DNA of 64,000 nt from Echinicola jeungdonensis (lineage in GTDB: Bacteria > Bacteroidota > Bacteroidia > Cytophagales > Cyclobacteriaceae). Position 1 is the first letter of the stretch, and each line of letters opens with the position of its first letter. Of this stretch, positions 8,787-18,253 are shown piece by piece. Where the stretch lies: positions 2,521,001-2,585,000 of the forward strand of contig NZ_JAUFQT010000001.1 in the NCBI RefSeq assembly GCF_030409905.1. Reading direction: 5' to 3'. Made by a program: the position numbers and the translations under genes. The notes under the pieces were generated by a model that ran no database searches, was not told where the DNA came from, and was given only the letters and a program-made list of their open reading frames with translations.

Positions 8787-10040
8787 ATGTCAATCAAACG
8801 CTCATTATTAAGTGTTCCCTTTAGATTTAGCAACATGGCGTTTATTTTTTTCCTATTAATAGGAATGAATGCTTTTGCTGCTGATCCTGAAGTTTCTGAT
8901 AGTGAAGAGGCCATCAAAGCGGGTGAGTCACTATTTAATGCCAACTGTAAAACCTGCCACAAGCTAGATCAAAAATTTACGGGACCAGCCCTTAGAGGGG
9001 TAAGTGACCGTAGGGACATAGCGTGGATTAAGGCATTTGTAAAAAATTCCCAAAAAGTAATTCAAGGCGGAGATGAGACCGCTGTTGAATTGTTTGAAGA
9101 GTTTAACAACACCGTGATGCCTTCTCATGCATTTTTAAGTGATGAAGATATCATGAACTTGTTGTCTTACATTGAATATGGAGGACAGGAAGAGGCAGCA
9201 GCGGCTCCTGCTGCTGGCGGTGAAGGTGCTGTTGCACAAAGCGGCGTACCAAGTGAATATCTGACCATTATTTTAGCGGTTTTAGTGGTCGTATTACTGT
9301 TGATTTTGATTGTATTGGGATTAATCATTTCAGTGTTGACCAAATACCTGAATCAACAGCCGCTGGAAGAGGAGGATAAAGAATTTATCAGCCAAAAAAC
9401 AGATTTTAAGAAAGTCCTTAAGAGTGATGCTTTTGTCATCATTATCACGGCCATTGTAATTGCATTAGTAGCCAAAACAGCCATTGACGGTTTGTTTTCA
9501 GTGGGTGTTCAGCAAGGTTATGCGCCTACTCAACCTATTGCTTTCTCTCATAAACTTCATGCTGGTGACCAGGAAATCCCTTGTCAGTATTGTCACACCG
9601 GTGTGGAAATTGGCCGTTCTGCAAATATCCCATCTCCAAATATATGTATGAACTGCCACATGCACATTCAGAATGTGGGAGGAAAAGAAGGAGTATCTCC
9701 TGAAATCGCCAAAATATATGAAGCTGTAGATAATAACCAACCTATAGAATGGGTAAGGGTTCATAATCTACCGGATCTGGCTTATTTCAACCACTCTCAG
9801 CACGTAAAAGTGGGGGAAGTTGAATGCCAGACATGTCATGGTCCTATCGAAGAAATGGAAGTAGTAAGGCAGCACAGTGCCCTGACCATGGGCTGGTGTA
9901 TCGATTGTCACAGGCAAACCGATATAGCTGCTGCAGGTAATGCCTACTACGATAAGCTGGTTCAACTGCATTCCAATTCTGAAGATGCCCTAAAAGTGAA
10001 GGACATCGGAGGCTTGGAATGTGCCAAGTGCCACTACTAA
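8787..10040 (+). CDS. actA: Alternative complex III subunit ActA (multiheme cytochrome c)
   Basis: A 417-residue membrane-anchored c-type cytochrome with six CxxCH motifs at residues 54, 266, 287, 347, 371 and 412. The last five form the pentaheme ActA core. The first lies in a class-I-like monoheme domain (NCKTCHK ... NTVMPSHAFLSDEDIMNLLSYI) fused at the N-terminus behind a signal segment ending MNAFA. Two hydrophobic stretches, about residues 155-190 and 215-240, separate the two heme regions. It carries electrons from quinol oxidation in ACIII toward the oxidase on the periplasmic face. It is the first gene of the operon. Function is established for the family; the extra heme domain is seen directly. 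Confidence 0.93.
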   Translation: MSIKRSLLSVPFRFSNMAFIFFLLIGMNAFAADPEVSDSEEAIKAGESLFNANCKTCHKLDQKFTGPALRGVSDRRDIAWIKAFVKNSQKVIQGGDETAVELFEEFNNTVMPSHAFLSDEDIMNLLSYIEYGGQEEAAAAPAAGGEGAVAQSGVPSEYLTIILAVLVVVLLLILIVLGLIISVLTKYLNQQPLEEEDKEFISQKTDFKKVLKSDAFVIIITAIVIALVAKTAIDGLFSVGVQQGYAPTQPIAFSHKLHAGDQEIPCQYCHTGVEIGRSANIPSPNICMNCHMHIQNVGGKEGVSPEIAKIYEAVDNNQPIEWVRVHNLPDLAYFNHSQHVKVGEVECQTCHGPIEEMEVVRQHSALTMGWCIDCHRQTDIAAAGNAYYDKLVQLHSNSEDALKVKDIGGLECAKCHY

Positions 10041-10078
10041 AATAAAATCTTTAAGAACATTCTTTTCTTTAATATAAA

Positions 10079-13000
10079 ATGAAGGAAAATAAAAAGACAT
10101 ACTGGAAGGGGTTAGAACAGCTAACAAATGATCCTGAATTTGTAAAAAATGCAGATAAGGAATTTCCTGAGTATCTTCCAATCAACGGACAAAATGGTGA
10201 GGGAGGTTCTTCACGAAGGGACTTTCTGAAATTAATGGGTTTCAGTCTTGCTGCTGCTTCTTTGGCAGCTTGTGAAGCGCCGGTTAGAAAGGCTATCCCT
10301 TATGTCAATAAACCAGTGGATGTACATCCATCTGTTCCTAATTATTATGCCTCTACCTTTGTTTCTGGTGGAGACTATGCTTCCATCGTGGTAAAAACCC
10401 GTGAAGGAAGACCTATCAAAATCGATGGCAACAAACTTTCCCCCATTAATCAGGGTGGAGTAAATGCCCTTGTGGAAGCTTCTGTATTATCCTTATATGA
10501 TAAGCAAAGGTTAACAGCTCCTTATAAAGGAGGACAAAAAACCGATTGGGCGAGCATTGATAAGGAGGTTGCATCCAAACTTAAATCAGCTGGAAATGTT
10601 AAATTGGTGACCAATACCATTTTGTCACCATCCACAGATAAAGCCATTCAGCAACTTTCCGATTCTGTTGGCGGATTGGACGTAGTTACTTATGATCCGG
10701 TTTCTTCTTATGGTATCACCAAAGCTAACGAAACTTACTACGGTAAAGCTGCACTTCCTGACTATAGCTTTGACAAAGCCAATGTTATTGTAAGTTTTGG
10801 TGCAGATTTCCTGGGATCTTGGATATCCCCAATTGAATTCGCCAAGCAATATGCAAAGGGAAGAAAGATTTCTAAAGAACATCCTGAAATGTCCAGACAT
10901 TTTCAGTTTGAGTCAAACCTTTCCCTAACCGGTGCTAATGCTGACTATAGAACTCCAATCAAAGCTTCTCAAAGTGGATTGGCTGTATTGGCATTATATA
11001 ATATGTTGGCCAAAAAGGCTGGTGCAGCTATTGTAAGCGGTGCTCCAGTTGATGTTGCCCATTTGGAAAAAGCAGCGAACGAACTTTGGGCCAATAAAGG
11101 TCAATCGATAGTTGTCTCTGGTTCCAATGATCCAAATGTTCAGATAGTAATCAATGCAATCAATGAATTGCTGGGCAATAGAGATAAGACCGTAAACATT
11201 TCCCAAACTGCTAATTTCAGAAAAGGAAATGATCAGGATATGAACCAACTGGTGGCTGATTTAGCTGCTGGCCGTGTAGGTGGAGTGATCTTCTATAACT
11301 GTAACCCGGTTTATGATCATCCCCAAGGTGAAGCCCTTGGTCAAGCCATTGCTAAGGCAAAAGTTTCTGTTTCTACCAATGAAACCATGAATGAAACAGC
11401 TTCCTTGGTACAATATGTAGCTCCTGACCACCATTATCTTGAGTCTTGGAATGACTTTAATCCAAAATCCGGGGAGTACAGCTTATCCCAGCCAGCTATT
11501 TCCCCATTGTTTGATACAAGACAGGCGCAGGAATCCTTCCTGATCTGGGCCGGAAATAACACTAATTACTACGATTTTTTACAGGAAAACTGGAAATCAA
11601 CCTACTTTGCTAATCAAACCGAAATTTCCAATTTCCAGGAATTTTGGGATCAATCTCTTTACAACGGCGTCTTATCACAGCCTTCTACTGAGGAAGCTGC
11701 TGAATTGACCATTAAGGAGGATATCAGCGGAGCTGCATCTGCCATTGGAAGAACTTACAAAGCAGATAACAGCGGTGTTGAATTGGTAGCATACCAAAAA
11801 GTGGGTATTGGAAATGGTACTTTTGCCAACAACCCTTGGTTGCAAGAAATGCCTGACCCAATTTCCAAAGCTACTTGGGATAATTACCTAACTGTTCCCC
11901 AAAAATGGGCCAAAGAAAATGGTCTTATAATGGAGGAAGGTGCCACCCAAAAGGCAAAAATCAACGTTAATGGCAAATCTCTGATTGTTCCTGTATTGGT
12001 ACAACCAGGTCAAGCGAACGGTACGATTGGTTTGGCTTTGGGATATGGAAGAACCAAAGCTGGAAGAGTTGCAGATGGAGTAGGGGTCAATGCTTACCCA
12101 TTGCTGGACAATTCAAAAGGCTTTGTCAATTATAATATCACCGATGGGGTTTCCATAGAACTGATGCCAGATACATATAGAATTGCCCAAACCCAAACCC
12201 ATCAAACTTATATGGGAAGGGAAAATGTAATTCAGGAATCTGTATTGTCAGAATACAAAAAAGATCCTTCTGCAGGTAGATATCAACCTGAGATTTACAA
12301 GGATGGTGAGTTTGTAAAGCCTTCTAAAATCACCCTTTGGAACGGTCATAAATACAGCCAGCATCATTGGGGCCTTGCTATTGACATGAACTCCTGTATT
12401 GGTTGTGGAGCCTGTACAGTAGCTTGTCAGGTCGAAAATAATGTTGCGGTAGTAGGTAAGGAAGAAGTATTGAACAGAAGGGAAATGAGCTGGATCAGGA
12501 TCGATCGTTACTACAGCTCAGATGCAGAGCCTACTGATCTGGAAGGATTGGAAGAAGCTTCGGAAAATCCTGAGGTAACCTTCCAACCAATGATGTGTCA
12601 ACACTGTAATAATGCACCATGTGAGACGGTATGTCCGGTGGCTGCTACGACCCATAGTTCAGAAGGCCTAAACCAAATGACATATAACAGGTGTATTGGT
12701 ACAAGGTACTGTGCCAACAACTGTCCTTATAAAGTAAGAAGATTTAACTGGTTCAAATACCATGACAACAAAGACTTCTCCAAAGTCAATGTGGCCCAAA
12801 ACGATGATCTGGGCAAAATGGTATTGAATCCTGATGTTACTGTGAGAGCAAGGGGTGTGATGGAGAAATGTAGCATGTGTGTGCAGCGTATTCAATCAGG
12901 TAAATTGGCAGCAAAACGTGAGAAGAGAAAGGTTAAGGATGGTGAAATCAACACTGCATGTGCCGTAGCCTGTCCAACTGATGCATTGGTATTTGGAGAT

Positions 13001-13174
13001 ATGAATGATCCAAACAGTGAGGTATCTCAAATGCTTAAAATCAAAGAAAACACCACCTCTTCTGTAAAAGAAGTGAATGAAGAAAGAGCTTACCACGTAT
13101 TGGAGGAAATCAATGTAAGCCCTAACGTGTGGTACTTTACTAAGATTAGAAATAAGGACAAAAAAGAAGCGTAA
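10079..13174 (+). CDS. actB: Alternative complex III subunit ActB (Fe-S / molybdopterin-like)
   Basis: A 1031-residue fusion of a molybdopterin-oxidoreductase-like domain and a C-terminal ferredoxin domain. Residues 45-51 (SRRDFLK) form a twin-arginine export signal, followed by a lipobox ending at Cys65 (ASLAAC), so it should be a Tat-exported lipoprotein. Fe-S ligands begin with CIGCGACTVAC at residue 773, then CQHCNNAPCETVCP, CIGTRYCANNCP and CSMCVQRI with CAVACPTDA, sufficient for four clusters as in known ACIII. The ActB N-terminal half is known to have lost the molybdenum cofactor in this family. Its position between ActA and ActC is the canonical order. Confidence 0.95.
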   Translation: MKENKKTYWKGLEQLTNDPEFVKNADKEFPEYLPINGQNGEGGSSRRDFLKLMGFSLAAASLAACEAPVRKAIPYVNKPVDVHPSVPNYYASTFVSGGDYASIVVKTREGRPIKIDGNKLSPINQGGVNALVEASVLSLYDKQRLTAPYKGGQKTDWASIDKEVASKLKSAGNVKLVTNTILSPSTDKAIQQLSDSVGGLDVVTYDPVSSYGITKANETYYGKAALPDYSFDKANVIVSFGADFLGSWISPIEFAKQYAKGRKISKEHPEMSRHFQFESNLSLTGANADYRTPIKASQSGLAVLALYNMLAKKAGAAIVSGAPVDVAHLEKAANELWANKGQSIVVSGSNDPNVQIVINAINELLGNRDKTVNISQTANFRKGNDQDMNQLVADLAAGRVGGVIFYNCNPVYDHPQGEALGQAIAKAKVSVSTNETMNETASLVQYVAPDHHYLESWNDFNPKSGEYSLSQPAISPLFDTRQAQESFLIWAGNNTNYYDFLQENWKSTYFANQTEISNFQEFWDQSLYNGVLSQPSTEEAAELTIKEDISGAASAIGRTYKADNSGVELVAYQKVGIGNGTFANNPWLQEMPDPISKATWDNYLTVPQKWAKENGLIMEEGATQKAKINVNGKSLIVPVLVQPGQANGTIGLALGYGRTKAGRVADGVGVNAYPLLDNSKGFVNYNITDGVSIELMPDTYRIAQTQTHQTYMGRENVIQESVLSEYKKDPSAGRYQPEIYKDGEFVKPSKITLWNGHKYSQHHWGLAIDMNSCIGCGACTVACQVENNVAVVGKEEVLNRREMSWIRIDRYYSSDAEPTDLEGLEEASENPEVTFQPMMCQHCNNAPCETVCPVAATTHSSEGLNQMTYNRCIGTRYCANNCPYKVRRFNWFKYHDNKDFSKVNVAQNDDLGKMVLNPDVTVRARGVMEKCSMCVQRIQSGKLAAKREKRKVKDGEINTACAVACPTDALVFGDMNDPNSEVSQMLKIKENTTSSVKEVNEERAYHVLEEINVSPNVWYFTKIRNKDKKEA

Positions 13175-13193
13175 ATAATAATTTTATAAAAAT

Positions 13194-14558
13194 ATGCAGG
13201 TTACTTCATCCGTACGCGAGCCGTTAGTTACGGGCGGTAAAACTTATAAAGACGTTACCCATGACGTCTGCAGACAAGTGGAAGGAAAGCCTTCCATTGG
13301 ATGGTTATTAGGTTTGGCCGTTTCGCTTGGCGCATTATTATTAGGTGGTTTGGCCGTTGTCGCCACAGTTTGGGAAGGTATTGGAATGTGGGGATTGAAT
13401 AAGACAGTTGGTTGGGCATGGGATATTACCAACTTTGTATGGTGGGTAGGTATTGGTCACGCGGGGACTTTGATTTCTGCGGTGCTCCTACTTTTCAGAC
13501 AAAAATGGAGAACTTCCATTAACCGGGCAGCAGAGGCCATGACCATCTTCGCCGTAATTTGTGCTGCCATGTTCCCTGTACTTCACATGGGAAGACCTTG
13601 GCTGGGAGCTTATTGGGCACTGCCACTTCCTAACTTGTTTGGTTCCCTTTGGGTAAACTTTAACTCTCCTTTGCTTTGGGACGTGTTTGCGATCTCTACT
13701 TATTTCTCTGTTTCCCTTGTTTTCTGGTATATTGGTCTGATTCCTGATTTTGCCACTATCAGAGATAGAGCTACAGGCATAAGAAAAGTCATCTATGGTG
13801 CGCTTAGCTTTGGATGGGATGGCGGAGCCAGAAACTGGATGAGGTACGAATCCGTTTCACTTATCCTTGCCGGTGTGGCAACTCCCTTGGTACTTTCTGT
13901 TCACACCATTGTATCCTTCGACTTTGCCACTTCAGTGATTCCAGGATGGCATACTACTATTTTCCCCCCTTACTTTGTGGCTGGTGCGATCTTCTCAGGA
14001 TTTGCCATGGTACTGACCTTGATGATCGTTACCCGTAAGGTATTTAAATTAGAAGACTACATTACCATGGGGCATATTGAATTGATGAACATCGTCATCA
14101 TCATCACAGGCTCCATTGTAGGTATTGCTTATATCACAGAATTTTTCATTGCTTGGTATTCAGGTGTAGAAGCAGAGCAATATGCCTTTATTAACCGGGC
14201 ATTTGGTCCCTATTGGTGGGCTTATTGGTCCATGATGACCTGTAATGTGATTTCTCCACAGTTATTCTGGTTCAAGAAAATCAGAACTTCATTAGTGGCT
14301 ACCTTCTTGCTTTCATTGGTTGTAAATATTGGGATGTGGTTTGAGCGTTTTGTGATTATTGTGACCTCCCTGCACAGGGATTACCTTCCTTCTTCTTGGG
14401 CCATGTTCTATCCAACGGTCTATGATGTTGGGGTTTACTTGTTTACCTTTGGTTTGTTTTTTACCTGCTTCCTTTTATTTGCCAAATTCTTCCCTGTAAT
14501 CAATATGGCAGAGGTAAAAGCTGTTTTGAAGTCTTCATCTGAAAAAGTAAATAAATAA
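13194..14558 (+). CDS. actC: Alternative complex III subunit ActC (NrfD/PsrC-like)
   Basis: A 454-residue polytopic membrane protein of the NrfD/PsrC family, with about ten hydrophobic segments; one is the segment beginning [19 protein letters not shown]. It holds the quinol-binding and putative proton-translocating part of ACIII. Typical blocks are [25 protein letters not shown] and HMGRPW. The stop TAA (14556-14558) overlaps the ATG of actD, which points to translational coupling. Confidence 0.94.
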   Translation: MQVTSSVREPLVTGGKTYKDVTHDVCRQVEGKPSIGWLLGLAVSLGALLLGGLAVVATVWEGIGMWGLNKTVGWAWDITNFVWWVGIGHAGTLISAVLLLFRQKWRTSINRAAEAMTIFAVICAAMFPVLHMGRPWLGAYWALPLPNLFGSLWVNFNSPLLWDVFAISTYFSVSLVFWYIGLIPDFATIRDRATGIRKVIYGALSFGWDGGARNWMRYESVSLILAGVATPLVLSVHTIVSFDFATSVIPGWHTTIFPPYFVAGAIFSGFAMVLTLMIVTRKVFKLEDYITMGHIELMNIVIIITGSIVGIAYITEFFIAWYSGVEAEQYAFINRAFGPYWWAYWSMMTCNVISPQLFWFKKIRTSLVATFLLSLVVNIGMWFERFVIIVTSLHRDYLPSSWAMFYPTVYDVGVYLFTFGLFFTCFLLFAKFFPVINMAEVKAVLKSSSEKVNK

Positions 14559-15088
14559 TGGAAAGAGATACGAATTTTGTCCTCGGTATTTATGATGATG
14601 AGGATGTTTTGAAAGAAGCAGTTACCCAAGTAAGAGAAGGTGGAGTGAAGATACAGGAGGTATATTCCCCTTATCCTATTCACGGGATGGAAGACTTGCT
14701 GGGGTATAGAAGAAGCCGCTTGCCTATTGCAGCTTTTTTGTTCGGATTGTTGGGGACGGCCCTGGCGCTGACCATGCAGATTTTGATGATGGGTGTAGAT
14801 TGGCCTATGATCATTGGCGGGAAAGACCCTATTGCAATCCCTGATTTTATTCCAGTGACATTTGAGCTTACTGTTCTTTTGGCTTCCTTTGGTATGGTCG
14901 GTGTATTTATGATCAGCAGTAACCTTAAACCTTGGGGGCAACCCAGGATTTATGATATCAGAAGTACGGATGATAAGCACGTACTTGCAGTAGATTTGGC
15001 TACCAATGCCAATATGGAAGAAGATAAGATCAAAGAAATCCTGAAGTCTTCCGGTGCAACTGAGGTAAATAATAAAAGTTTTGAATAG
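14558..15088 (+). CDS. actD: Alternative complex III subunit ActD (DUF3341)
   Basis: A 176-residue protein with the DUF3341 layout: a soluble N-terminal domain (FVLGIYDDEDVLKEAVTQVREGGVKIQEVYSPYPIHGMEDLLG) and two transmembrane segments (AAFLFGLLGTALALTMQIL and FELTVLLASFGMVGVFMI). It is a membrane scaffold subunit of ACIII without a cofactor. It starts in an overlap with the actC stop. Confidence 0.93.
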   Translation: MERDTNFVLGIYDDEDVLKEAVTQVREGGVKIQEVYSPYPIHGMEDLLGYRRSRLPIAAFLFGLLGTALALTMQILMMGVDWPMIIGGKDPIAIPDFIPVTFELTVLLASFGMVGVFMISSNLKPWGQPRIYDIRSTDDKHVLAVDLATNANMEEDKIKEILKSSGATEVNNKSFE

Positions 15089-15102
15089 GTAATCTTGAAG
15101 AT

Positions 15103-15729
15103 ATGAAAATTATTAAATTCACATATATAGTTGCCCTATCCGCAATGACCTGGGGGATGGTATCCTGCGGAGCTTCTGGGGATGATCAAGGCTTGGAATA
15201 TGCCCCTCAGATGTACCATTCTGTAGCATACGAACCCCTCACCCAGATTCAGGATGAGGAATCCGGTGACTGGTTGTCTAATACAGAAAGTGGCATAGGA
15301 GAATTTTACAACAGTAATCCCCACAATCCGCATAAAATGACCATGAGGGAACCTGCCCCCAATACGGTGCCAAGGAACCAAAATGGGTATCTTCCTTATA
15401 GATTAAAGGTGGCTGACTTGGAAGGAGCAGCTGAAATTGAAAACCCACTTGAATTAACCGACCAGGTGTTAGAAGATGGAGAGCGATTGTTTACCCAATA
15501 TTGTTCACCTTGCCATGGCGAAGGCGGTGAAGGTGACGGGCCAGTCGGGCAAGTGATTGGTGGTGTGGCCAATTTAAAAGGCGGTGCTTACATCAACCTG
15601 CCTGAGGGACATATCTTCCATGTAATTACTCATGGAAAAGGAAGAATGGGATCCCACGGTTCTCAAATCTCCATGGAGAGAAGGTGGAAGATTGTTCACT
15701 ATGTTAAACAAGAAATTCAGAAACAATAA
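15103..15729 (+). CDS. actE: Alternative complex III subunit ActE (monoheme cytochrome c)
   Basis: A 208-residue lipoprotein cytochrome. The signal MKIIKFTYIVALSAMTWGMVSC ends in a lipobox Cys. One CSPCHGEGGEGDGP heme motif lies at about residue 136, and a later methionine in GKGRMGSHG is the likely axial ligand. It takes electrons from ActA and passes them to the oxidase. It lies between actD and actF, as in other Bacteroidota ACIII operons. Confidence 0.93.
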   Translation: MKIIKFTYIVALSAMTWGMVSCGASGDDQGLEYAPQMYHSVAYEPLTQIQDEESGDWLSNTESGIGEFYNSNPHNPHKMTMREPAPNTVPRNQNGYLPYRLKVADLEGAAEIENPLELTDQVLEDGERLFTQYCSPCHGEGGEGDGPVGQVIGGVANLKGGAYINLPEGHIFHVITHGKGRMGSHGSQISMERRWKIVHYVKQEIQKQ

Positions 15730-15731
15730 TA

Positions 15732-17171
15732 ATGGCGCACGTTACAAATTTTAACCTGGATCAAAAATTTGAATTTACGGCCGGTCTCAAAAAGTCAGTC
15801 CTTACGATTGGTGTTATTGGTGCTGTGCTGTTAATCATAGGAGTTCTTACTGCTATGTTTGGTGGGGGTGACCATGGACATGGTGAAGCTGCTGGACATC
15901 AAACCGAACATGTTGAAGCTACAGTTGATCATCATGCTGAAGAAGCAGGCCATGGTGAAGAAGAACATCAAATAGAGGCAGGTCATAGTGAAGCAGCCCA
16001 TGCCGGTGGAGAACATTCCGAAGCTGGTCATGAGGATAGTGGCCATGGTGGTTATCATTGGTCTAAGCGCTTCTTTGCCAACCTTTGGATCAACAATGTT
16101 TACTTTGCCGGGATTGCCATTATTGGGGTTTTCTTCTTTGCCATTCAATACGCCGCTCAGGCAGGATGGGCCACTCCAATTCTACGAGTGATGTTATCTT
16201 TTGGAAATTGGCTTCCTTTTGCAGCCATCTTAATGATCGTGACTTATTTTATCGCGGGCCATGATCTTTTCCATTGGACGCATGCAAGCCTTTTTGACCC
16301 TAATAGTCCTGATTATGATCATATCATTGATGGCAAAGGGGGGTTTTTCTATTGGCCTTTTGCTAAAGGAAGTTTCCCAATCTTCTGGGTAGTAAGAATG
16401 GTTTTATTCTTTGGCATTTGGATTTTCTTCTTTAACAAATTGAAAAATCTTTCTTTACAAGAAGATATCAAAGGGGGAAACAGCTATTGGTTCACCATGA
16501 GAAAATGGTCTGCCATTTTCCTTGTAGTCTTTGCTGTATCTTCTTCAATAAGTGCATGGGACTGGGTAATGTCTATTGACACTCACTGGTTCTCTACCTT
16601 ATTTGGTTGGTATGTATTTGCCTCCTGGTTTGTTGCAGGACTTTCTGCTATCACTTTGGTAACTATCCTGTTGAAGGAAAAAGGTTACCTGGAAATGATC
16701 AATGAAAACCACTTGCACGACTTGGGGAAATTCATTTTCGGATTCTCTATTTTCTGGACTTACCTTTGGTTTTCTCAGTTCCTGTTGATCTATTATGCCA
16801 ACATTCCTGAAGAATCAGTGTACTTCCTTGAGAGATTGGCGAGTGATATTTATGGACCATTTATATTTGTCAATATCATCCTTAACTTTGTGCTTCCCTT
16901 TTTGTTGCTGATGACAAGGGATTCCAAGCGTCATACGATCTTCCTAAAAGTTGTTTGTACCACGATCATCTTAGGTCACTGGGTGGATTTCTTCCTGATG
17001 GTTCAACCTGGAACATTGGGTCATAATGGCGGAATTGGGTTTATGGAAATAGGTATGCTATTATTGTATGCTTCAGTAGTGATTATGGTGGTGTTTAATA
17101 ATTTGGGTAAGAAAAACTTGATACCCAAAAACCACCCTATGTTGGAAGAAAGTTATCATCATCACATTTAA
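15732..17171 (+). CDS. actF: Alternative complex III subunit ActF
   Basis: A 479-residue polytopic membrane protein, the second NrfD-like quinol:cytochrome c oxidoreductase subunit. After the first transmembrane segment comes a loop extremely rich in His, Glu and Gly (about residues 45-105, repeats such as AGHGEEEHQIEAGHSEAAHAGGEHSEAGH). It may bind metal ions on the outer face. About ten further hydrophobic segments follow. It starts 2 bp after the actE stop and is the last ACIII gene before coxB. Confidence 0.92.
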   Translation: MAHVTNFNLDQKFEFTAGLKKSVLTIGVIGAVLLIIGVLTAMFGGGDHGHGEAAGHQTEHVEATVDHHAEEAGHGEEEHQIEAGHSEAAHAGGEHSEAGHEDSGHGGYHWSKRFFANLWINNVYFAGIAIIGVFFFAIQYAAQAGWATPILRVMLSFGNWLPFAAILMIVTYFIAGHDLFHWTHASLFDPNSPDYDHIIDGKGGFFYWPFAKGSFPIFWVVRMVLFFGIWIFFFNKLKNLSLQEDIKGGNSYWFTMRKWSAIFLVVFAVSSSISAWDWVMSIDTHWFSTLFGWYVFASWFVAGLSAITLVTILLKEKGYLEMINENHLHDLGKFIFGFSIFWTYLWFSQFLLIYYANIPEESVYFLERLASDIYGPFIFVNIILNFVLPFLLLMTRDSKRHTIFLKVVCTTIILGHWVDFFLMVQPGTLGHNGGIGFMEIGMLLLYASVVIMVVFNNLGKKNLIPKNHPMLEESYHHHI

Positions 17172-17195
17172 TACCTATCCGAAAAAAATAAAATT

Positions 17196-18224
17196 ATGTA
17201 CGGATTTCTTATAGCATTAGGTATTCTGTTGTTGGTTTCCATCATCTGGATGGTTTACAGGATACAGACTTTAGTTTCAGTAGTCAAAGGTTCTGAAAAG
17301 AAAATTGCTTCTGGAAGCAACAAAGTGAATGGAGCCCTGTTTTTATTATTTCTTCTGGGGTCAGGTGCCTTGATGTTCTGGTACTCCATTGTAGAATTTG
17401 ACAATTATCAACTGCCAATTGCCTCTGAACACGGTGTAGTGACGGATAGGTTATTTTGGATTACAATGGCCATCACTGGTATTGTATTCATCATTACCCA
17501 TATCCTGCTTTTTTGGTTCAGCTATCGCTACCAATACAAAGAGGAAAATACGGCTTCCTATTATCCTGAAAATAACAAATTGGAGATCGTATGGACTTTG
17601 GTGCCAGCTGTGGTACTTACCTTATTGATTGTTTCAGGTTGGAAAGCCTGGACGGACATCACTTCTCCTGCCCCTGAAAATGCACATGTAGTAGAATTGA
17701 TGGGGTACCAGTTTGCTTGGGATATCCGCTATCCTGGTAAAGACAATCAATTGGGCAGCTATGATTACCGTCTAATAGATCCTTCCAATTCCAGAGGGAT
17801 TGATTTTACGGATAAAAAATCTTTGGATGATTTTCCAGCACAAAAAGTTGTGCTCCCCAAAGGCGAGCCTGTTCTTTTTAAGATCCGTTCCAGGGATGTA
17901 CTTCATTCTGTCTTTGCCCCTCATATGAGATTAAAAATGGATGCTGTACCAGGAATGCCTACCAGGTTCTGGTTCACACCAACCAAAACAACCCAGGAGA
18001 TGAGAGAAGAACTGGGGGATGAAGAATTTGTATACGAAATTGCCTGTACAGAAGTATGTGGCGGTGGTCACTTTTCCATGAGAAAAGAAATTGAAGTGGT
18101 GGAGCCTGCTGAGTTCCAAAAATGGGTTGCTGAGCAACAAACATTTATTGAGCAGGACCCTGCGTTGATAGCTGATCTTCCTGCTGATGTGAAAGAATTA
18201 GCTAAGATTCAAATTGGTGAGTAG
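17196..18224 (+). CDS. coxB: Cytochrome c oxidase subunit II
   Basis: A 342-residue protein: an N-terminal hydrophobic segment, then transmembrane segments near residues 47-65 and 85-110 and another around 130-150, and a periplasmic cupredoxin domain. The CuA site is complete: His237 (VLHSVFAPH) and C284-x3-C288-x3-H292-x2-M295 (CTEVCGGGHFSM). There is no fused heme domain, so electrons should arrive from ActA/ActE. It lies 24 bp after actF. In Flavobacterium an ACIII-aa3 supercomplex is established, and this gene order suggests the same here. Confidence 0.95.
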   Translation: MYGFLIALGILLLVSIIWMVYRIQTLVSVVKGSEKKIASGSNKVNGALFLLFLLGSGALMFWYSIVEFDNYQLPIASEHGVVTDRLFWITMAITGIVFIITHILLFWFSYRYQYKEENTASYYPENNKLEIVWTLVPAVVLTLLIVSGWKAWTDITSPAPENAHVVELMGYQFAWDIRYPGKDNQLGSYDYRLIDPSNSRGIDFTDKKSLDDFPAQKVVLPKGEPVLFKIRSRDVLHSVFAPHMRLKMDAVPGMPTRFWFTPTKTTQEMREELGDEEFVYEIACTEVCGGGHFSMRKEIEVVEPAEFQKWVAEQQTFIEQDPALIADLPADVKELAKIQIGE

Positions 18225-18253
18225 TAGATACAATTAGATATAATAAAAAAATT

